Positions 38,714 through 42,331 of a stretch of DNA of 42,331 bases are shown piece by piece. This stretch comes from a virus: IMG/VR virus record IMGVR_UViG_3300038441_002392, positions 1 to 42,331 of that record; one strand, given 5' to 3'. Below the pieces are notes generated by a model. It was not told where the DNA came from, made no database searches, and saw nothing but the letters and a program-made list of their open reading frames with translations. Each line of letters starts with the position of its first letter. The stretch's first letter is position 1. The position numbers and the translations under genes were made by a program.

Positions 38714-39748
38714 ATGATCGGACTCGTGGACGCGATCGCGCTCGAACCGCAGTTCGTCGATCACCTCGCGCCGATCTGGCAGGCGCTGGAGCAGCCGGGG
38801 GTGTTCCTGACGAGCGCTACCCTCGAGGAACGGACGAGGCGCTACGACATCGACGCGGCGCTAGTCGACGACGTTCGTCTGCGTAGGTCGTCGCTACCGC
38901 CGCGCGCTCGCGTCGAGGACGGGCCTCGAGCGCTCGTCGCGTCGATCGGTGACATCAAAGTCGGGCGACGTCTCGGCTACCGACGGTTCGCGTTCATCGA
39001 GCATGGCGCCGGACAGGCGTACCTCGGCGACGGCTTCACCCCCGGGCATCGACACTCGTCGTATGCCGGAGGCCTCGATCGCGATGACGTCGAACTGTTC
39101 ATGGTCCCGAACGAGTACTCCGCAGCGCTCTGGCGACGCGCGTATCCGAGCGCTCGCGTCGAGGTCGTGGGATCGCCTCGACTCGACACCCTCCCCAGCC
39201 GCGTCGGCGCTCCGGGGCGGGTCGTGGCGATCTCATTCCACTGGCCGGCTCACGTCGCCCCCGAGGCAGGCTCCGCAGTCGGCCACTACCATCGCGCGTT
39301 CCCGGAACTGGCGCGAGCGTTCGACGTCATCGGCCATGCTCATCCGAAGGGCGACTGGCCGAAGCGGATGCGGCGCTACTACGATCGAGCGGGCATCGAG
39401 TTCGTCAGCGACTTCGCCGAGGTCTGCGAGCGCGCGGACGTCTACGTCGTCGACAACTCGTCGACGCTGTTCGAGTTCGCGTCGACAGGTCGGCCCGTCG
39501 TCGTGCTGAACGCTCCGTGGTACCGCCGCAACGTGCACCACGGGCTGCGGTTCTGGGACGCGGCGTCAGTCGGCGTGAACGTCGACCGATCAGCGGACCT
39601 CATCGCTGGGATCGACGAGGCGCTGCGCGACGACAGCCGCCGTAGGACGGAGCGAGCGCGAGCGCTGGACATCGCGTATGGCTATCGCTCTGGAGGCGCG
39701 CAGCGAGCGGCCTCGGCAGTAGTACGATGGCTGGACGATGGCACGTAA
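38714..39748 (+). CDS. CDP-glycerol glycerophosphotransferase-like protein
   Basis: 344 aa. GT-B-type fold of the TagB/TagF family: FAFIEHGAGQAYLGDG (donor-side His), VELFMVPNEYSAALWRRAYPSARVEVVGSPRLD, HAHPKGDW, and DVYVVDNSSTLFEFASTGRPVVVLNAPWYRRN (family DxSSxxFE motif). Transfers glycerol phosphate from CDP-glycerol, which the TagD-like gene at 34.7 kb could supply. Start uncertain: ATG 38714 has no ribosome site; an in-frame GTG 38726 lies 8 nt after TATGAT (38713-38718), so it may be leaderless. Overlaps the next gene by 11 nt. Confidence 0.78.
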   Translation: MIGLVDAIALEPQFVDHLAPIWQALEQPGVFLTSATLEERTRRYDIDAALVDDVRLRRSSLPPRARVEDGPRALVASIGDIKVGRRLGYRRFAFIEHGAGQAYLGDGFTPGHRHSSYAGGLDRDDVELFMVPNEYSAALWRRAYPSARVEVVGSPRLDTLPSRVGAPGRVVAISFHWPAHVAPEAGSAVGHYHRAFPELARAFDVIGHAHPKGDWPKRMRRYYDRAGIEFVSDFAEVCERADVYVVDNSSTLFEFASTGRPVVVLNAPWYRRNVHHGLRFWDAASVGVNVDRSADLIAGIDEALRDDSRRRTERARALDIAYGYRSGGAQRAASAVVRWLDDGT

Positions 39749-40145
39749 GGTCCGCACGCGGACGGTGATAAACCGGCGAGCGCTCGACGCGGTGACGTCG
39801 GGCTGGGTGAACGGCTTCGAGGACCTCGCGAAGTTCACGCTGGAGTCCACCAAGCCGCCTGACGCCGCGCCGTTTGGCGAGGGCCTCGTCACGACGGGCG
39901 ACTGGGTGATCTACGCCAAGGGCAAGAAGGTCGCCGGGACTGGGAACAAGCCGCGCGGCCTCAAGGTGCGACGCGAGTACGTCGTCATGGCCCTGGGCTG
40001 GGGGTTCCCGGGTCGCTTCCAGGAAGCGGGGACGATCAAGCAGCCCGCACGCCCGTTCGCGACGCCGCCGTGGATGTCGATGACCCAGCGGATGGCGAAT
40101 ACGCTCCGCGTCTACGTCACCGCACGACTTCGGAGGTTCCGATGA
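39738..40145 (+). CDS. neck / tail-completion protein (HK97 gp10-like)
   Basis: 135 aa. Basic N-terminus (ARKVRTRTVINRRALDAV), FEDLAKFTLESTKPPDAAPFGEGLVTTGDWVIYAKGKKV, a family-typical GWGFPGRFQEAGTIKQPARPF and a basic end. Matches the gp10-like neck proteins that sit between the stopper and tail terminator. Overlaps the next ATG by 4 nt. Confidence 0.72.
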   Translation: MARKVRTRTVINRRALDAVTSGWVNGFEDLAKFTLESTKPPDAAPFGEGLVTTGDWVIYAKGKKVAGTGNKPRGLKVRREYVVMALGWGFPGRFQEAGTIKQPARPFATPPWMSMTQRMANTLRVYVTARLRRFR

Positions 40146-40546
40146 GCGACGATCCGATGGGCCTCATCATCGCGGAGCTCCGCGACGCGAACATTGCCGG
40201 TGGACGCGTCAGGGGATACGAGCCAGCGAACGGCGACGCCCGACCTGCTGGCTCGTTCCAGCGGTTCGTCGTCATCGTCGACCTCGGTGGCCCGCCGGTC
40301 CGTGAGGTGATCCAGCGGCTGCGGTACGTGCTGCGCTGCTACGGCGCGACGCCGCAGGATGCTCGCGCCCTCTGGGGCGACGTCCGCGCGGTGCTGCACC
40401 TCGCCGGGGTGCGATCGAGCGGCGACGTCCGCGTCTACCAGACTCGCGACGACACCGGCGGGAGCGCTCACCACGACCCGGAGACCAAGCAGCCGTACTA
40501 CGACGGGGTGTACGATGTCACCGCCGGGTTCAATCCGGCGGTCTGA
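40142..40546 (+). CDS. tail terminator protein
   Basis: 134 aa from ATG 40142. Alpha/beta chain of tail-terminator type: FQRFVVIVDLGGPPVREVIQRLRYVLRCYGATPQDARALWGDVRAVLHLAG and C-terminal PYYDGVYDVTAGFNPAV. Caps the tail tube and joins it to the head. Position before the tail tube gene agrees. Confidence 0.7.
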   Translation: MSDDPMGLIIAELRDANIAGGRVRGYEPANGDARPAGSFQRFVVIVDLGGPPVREVIQRLRYVLRCYGATPQDARALWGDVRAVLHLAGVRSSGDVRVYQTRDDTGGSAHHDPETKQPYYDGVYDVTAGFNPAV

Positions 40547-40573
40547 ACTCGGCTACGGCCGAAGGAGGAACGG

Positions 40574-40987
40574 GTGGTCGACCCACGGGCCGGCGGCAGT
40601 AGTCACGCGCGGATCGAGAACATCGAGGGCCAGCGGGTCCTCGTCGTCGATCGCCAGCCGCCGATCCCACGATCGCTCGATCTCCTCATCTCGTCGATGC
40701 TCGTCATCGAGCGCGCCGACATCCGTCCGAAGGGCGCGACGATCACCTGCGAGCAACTCCGAGAGCATCGGTTCGCCCTGCTGCGTCGCGGTCGCCACGT
40801 CGGTCTCGATGGCGTCGTCCGCGACCTACGCATCGACATGTGCCGCGACTGCGGGGCCGCGAAGGTCCTCGACGTCAGTCGCGACGTTCTCCCCGGGCTG
40901 AGGATCGGCGCGCGAGGCGCCGCACGACGCGAGGTCGTCCTCGGCTGGTACACCGGACAGCGCCGAGGCGCCCGCGAGTATCGTTGA
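40574..40987 (+). CDS. protein of unknown role in tail block (137 aa)
   Basis: GTG 40574 with AGGAGGAACGG, the strongest site in the area. Alpha/beta chain with MCRDCGAAK (CxxC) at about 96-104 and a basic C-terminus (GARGAARREVVLGWYTGQRRGAREYR). No family recognised. Sits between tail terminator and major tail protein, where extra genes are uncommon. Confidence 0.6.
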   Translation: MVDPRAGGSSHARIENIEGQRVLVVDRQPPIPRSLDLLISSMLVIERADIRPKGATITCEQLREHRFALLRRGRHVGLDGVVRDLRIDMCRDCGAAKVLDVSRDVLPGLRIGARGAARREVVLGWYTGQRRGAREYR

Positions 40988-41061
40988 CGTAGAACCTCGC
41001 CCGGTCGGAGACGCGCCGACGATCGGAGACGAGTCGACTCCTAGGCGCAGGAGGAACGCGA

Positions 41062-41604
41062 ATGCCTACTGGCATCGGGGTGACGTCGGATACGCCGGTC
41101 AACCTCGTCGTCGGCGCGGGGCTGCTGCTCCGCAACCATGCCATCTTCGGTGCGTCGGTCGAGAACAACCTGTTTGCCGTCGAACGGGAGATGTTCACGC
41201 CGGACCTGAACGGCCTCATGGGAGACCTGAAGGGCACCGACTACATCACGCGGTCCGTCGGCCGCATCGAGGCGACGATCCCTGAGGTCGGCGCCAACGT
41301 CATCGAGGCCGGCATCCCCGGCTCGGAGGTCGACACGTCGACTCCCGGCATGACGATCATCAGCGACGCCGAGACGCGCCGCATCCCGGACTCGGCGTAT
41401 GCCGACTGGGAACTGGACATCGACCGCCTCAACGGCGGCCAGTTCCAGTTCGAGGTCGACAACGCGATCAACACCAACCCCTTCGAGGGTGAACTGCAGG
41501 ACGACGGTCTGTTCGCCCCGCGGTACATCCTCGCGGGACGTCGCGACGCTGCGGACCCGACCGCGTCGCCGTGGCGCATCCGCATCCTCGACCTCGCGTC
41601 GTGA
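41062..41604 (+). CDS. major tail protein
   Basis: 180 aa with GGAGGAACGCGA before ATG. N-terminal VTSDTPVNLVVGAGLLLRNHAIFGASVENNLFAVERE, central IEATIPEVGANVIEAGIPGSE and a C-terminal PTASPWRIRILDLAS follow the tail-tube subunit pattern. Located between tail terminator and the frameshifting chaperone, its standard place. Stop overlaps the chaperone GTG. Confidence 0.78.
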   Translation: MPTGIGVTSDTPVNLVVGAGLLLRNHAIFGASVENNLFAVEREMFTPDLNGLMGDLKGTDYITRSVGRIEATIPEVGANVIEAGIPGSEVDTSTPGMTIISDAETRRIPDSAYADWELDIDRLNGGQFQFEVDNAINTNPFEGELQDDGLFAPRYILAGRRDAADPTASPWRIRILDLAS

Positions 41605-42077
41605 CCAACGGAGCAGAGCGGTCGGCCCAGGACATCCTGAGTCGATCGCTCCGGCTCACCCTGGGCGGCGAGGAGCGCGTTCTCGCCGTCCTGTTCATCG
41701 CCGGCAACGAGCGCTGGCGAGAGTACGAGCGCGCGCAGACCTCCGAGTTCATCACGTCGCTGGAGATCGCCGGGAACGACCCGCGGCAAATCCTCGCGGA
41801 GTTCGGCACGCAGGTCGACCTCCAACTCGATCTGCTGTACGCGTACGACACCGACTGCGGTCATCGCGTCGGCGTACTCCCAGCGCGCGAGGTGCTGAAG
41901 GAGTCGCTGTACGAGGACGAACTGGAGATGGCGCTCCGGGAGGTGGTGAAGGCCGCAAACCCAAAAGCCGTCGCCGCCGCGTCGCTGATGGCGCAGGTGA
42001 TGAAGGCATCTTCGGAGCGTTCGAGTTCGTCGCCGCCGAGTACGGCTGGCACCCGTCGGAAGTCCGCGAGACACTGA
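41601..42077 (+). CDS. tail assembly chaperone, short (non-shifted) form
   Basis: 158 aa from GTG 41601 (GTGA overlap with the major tail gene). First of the two overlapping chaperone products (lambda G type). N-terminal SRSLRLTLGGEERVLAVLFIAGNERWREYE and helix IAGNDPRQILAEFGTQVDLQLDLLYAYDTD. After the slippery site at 41960 the zero frame gives a low-complexity SSERSSSSPPSTAGTRRK tail, as is usual for the short form. Confidence 0.85.
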   Translation: MTNGAERSAQDILSRSLRLTLGGEERVLAVLFIAGNERWREYERAQTSEFITSLEIAGNDPRQILAEFGTQVDLQLDLLYAYDTDCGHRVGVLPAREVLKESLYEDELEMALREVVKAANPKAVAAASLMAQVMKASSERSSSSPPSTAGTRRKSARH

Positions 42078-42331
42078 CAGATGAACAACTCGTCGCGTAT
42101 CTGGACGCCGCTGCGGAGCGCGTCACGCGACGATCGCGCGAGTCGTTCGAACAGCGCGTCGAGGCCGCCCGAATGGGCGCCGTGTTCGCCCACAACTCGC
42201 GGGCGTACCGTCGCTGGCGCAGCGCGTTCGAGCGACTGGCGAAGAAGCCGAAGCAACTCGCCCCTGACGCTCTCGAGGCAGCGGTGATGCGCGTCGCGGA
42301 GATGTTCCCGAAGAACGTCAGTCGAGGGACG
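41601..42331 (+). CDS. tail assembly chaperone, frameshifted long form (3' partial)
   Basis: Zero frame to 41965, then -1 frame from 41966 to the end of the window without a stop (122 codons in the new frame). The extension reads ADGAGDEGIFGAFEFVAAEYG, EVRETLTDEQLVAYLDAAAERV and AVMRVAEMFP, typical for the GT-type extension that binds tape measure and tail subunits. The remaining C-terminus and the tape measure start lie beyond the window. Confidence 0.82.
41960..41966 (+). other. -1 programmed frameshift site CCCAAAA
   Basis: Heptamer C-CCA-AAA in the correct X-XXY-YYZ register of the zero frame (codons AAC CCA AAA GCC). A GC-rich CGCCGCCGCGTCGC stretch follows 8 nt downstream and could form the stimulatory structure. 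Shifting leads into the long open -1 frame. Confidence 0.88.

Noticed and set aside
41005-41045. Repeat CGGAGACG in the gap before the major tail gene as a further promoter copy
   Set aside because: Lacks the GTCTCA palindrome, the GTCGGGA block and a TANNNT box with proper spacing.
1-42331. tRNA genes
   Set aside because: I looked for T-arm GGTTCRA patterns with matching acceptor stems; GTTCAA near 36149 lies in the RNA candidate but cannot form a tRNA cloverleaf.

Overview
The window reads as most of the genome of a tailed dsDNA phage with a non-contractile tail (siphovirus). It is high-GC, and every confident protein gene lies on the + strand in tight blocks with ATGA or GTGA overlaps. 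TANNNT -10 boxes with 17-nt spacers, frequent GTG starts, an actinophage-style annealase/exonuclease pair and an actinophage-style tail hub point to a high-GC Gram-positive (Actinomycetota) host; this is inference. I see no integrase, excisionase partner, DNA polymerase or helicase, so replication probably relies on the host. The window starts inside the tape-measure gene and ends inside the tail-assembly-chaperone frameshift product, which normally sits just upstream of the tape measure. The ends are therefore probably close to each other in a circularly permuted or circularised genome.

Layout. 1-5.2 kb: tape measure end, distal tail proteins, two small membrane proteins. 5.2-8.3 kb: a MoxR/CobS-like AAA+ ATPase and a CobT-like VWA protein, each with its own promoter. 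8.3-14.7 kb: HTH proteins, YqaJ exonuclease, RecT/Bet annealase, a TET-associated-type glycosyltransferase (TAGT), a UDG-like protein and a replication-type protein carrying an iteron-like tract. 14.7-18.6 kb: UDP-glucose dehydrogenase, UDP-xylose synthase, a PD-(D/E)XK nuclease, a VUT (YhhQ-type) transporter, a DpdA-like transglycosylase and an HNH protein. 18.6-22.4 kb: small early genes and a mosaic family of repeat-built proteins. 22.4-25.8 kb: an RlpA-like secreted protein, micro-membrane peptides, an HNH protein, endolysin and holin-like genes. 25.8-42.3 kb: terminase, portal, scaffold, major capsid, neck, tail tube and tail chaperones.

Two biosynthetic programmes stand out. The early region has parts of a DNA-modification island: an orphan TAGT without a visible TET or methylase, a complete UDP-glucose to UDP-xylose route, and a transporter plus DpdA-like enzyme that could salvage 7-deazaguanine. 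Inside the head/neck operon (34.7-39.7 kb) is a second cassette: a TagD-like cytidylyltransferase, a TagF/TagB-like glycerophosphotransferase and two glycosyltransferase genes. This suggests glycan or glycerol-phosphate decoration of the virion or cell wall.

Regulation also stands out. Six copies of one promoter design (a GTCTCA-N5-TGARAC palindrome, then a -35, a conserved GTCGGGA block and a TANNNT -10) are scattered over the genome. Five face right and drive the AAA ATPase, the VWA protein and small genes. Two of those sit in self-contained promoter-gene-terminator cassettes within the late operon. The sixth faces left and drives no good ORF. It is followed by about 270 nt with a 15-bp closing helix, internal hairpins and a terminator, so it is a candidate structured non-coding RNA and the only leftward transcript seen.
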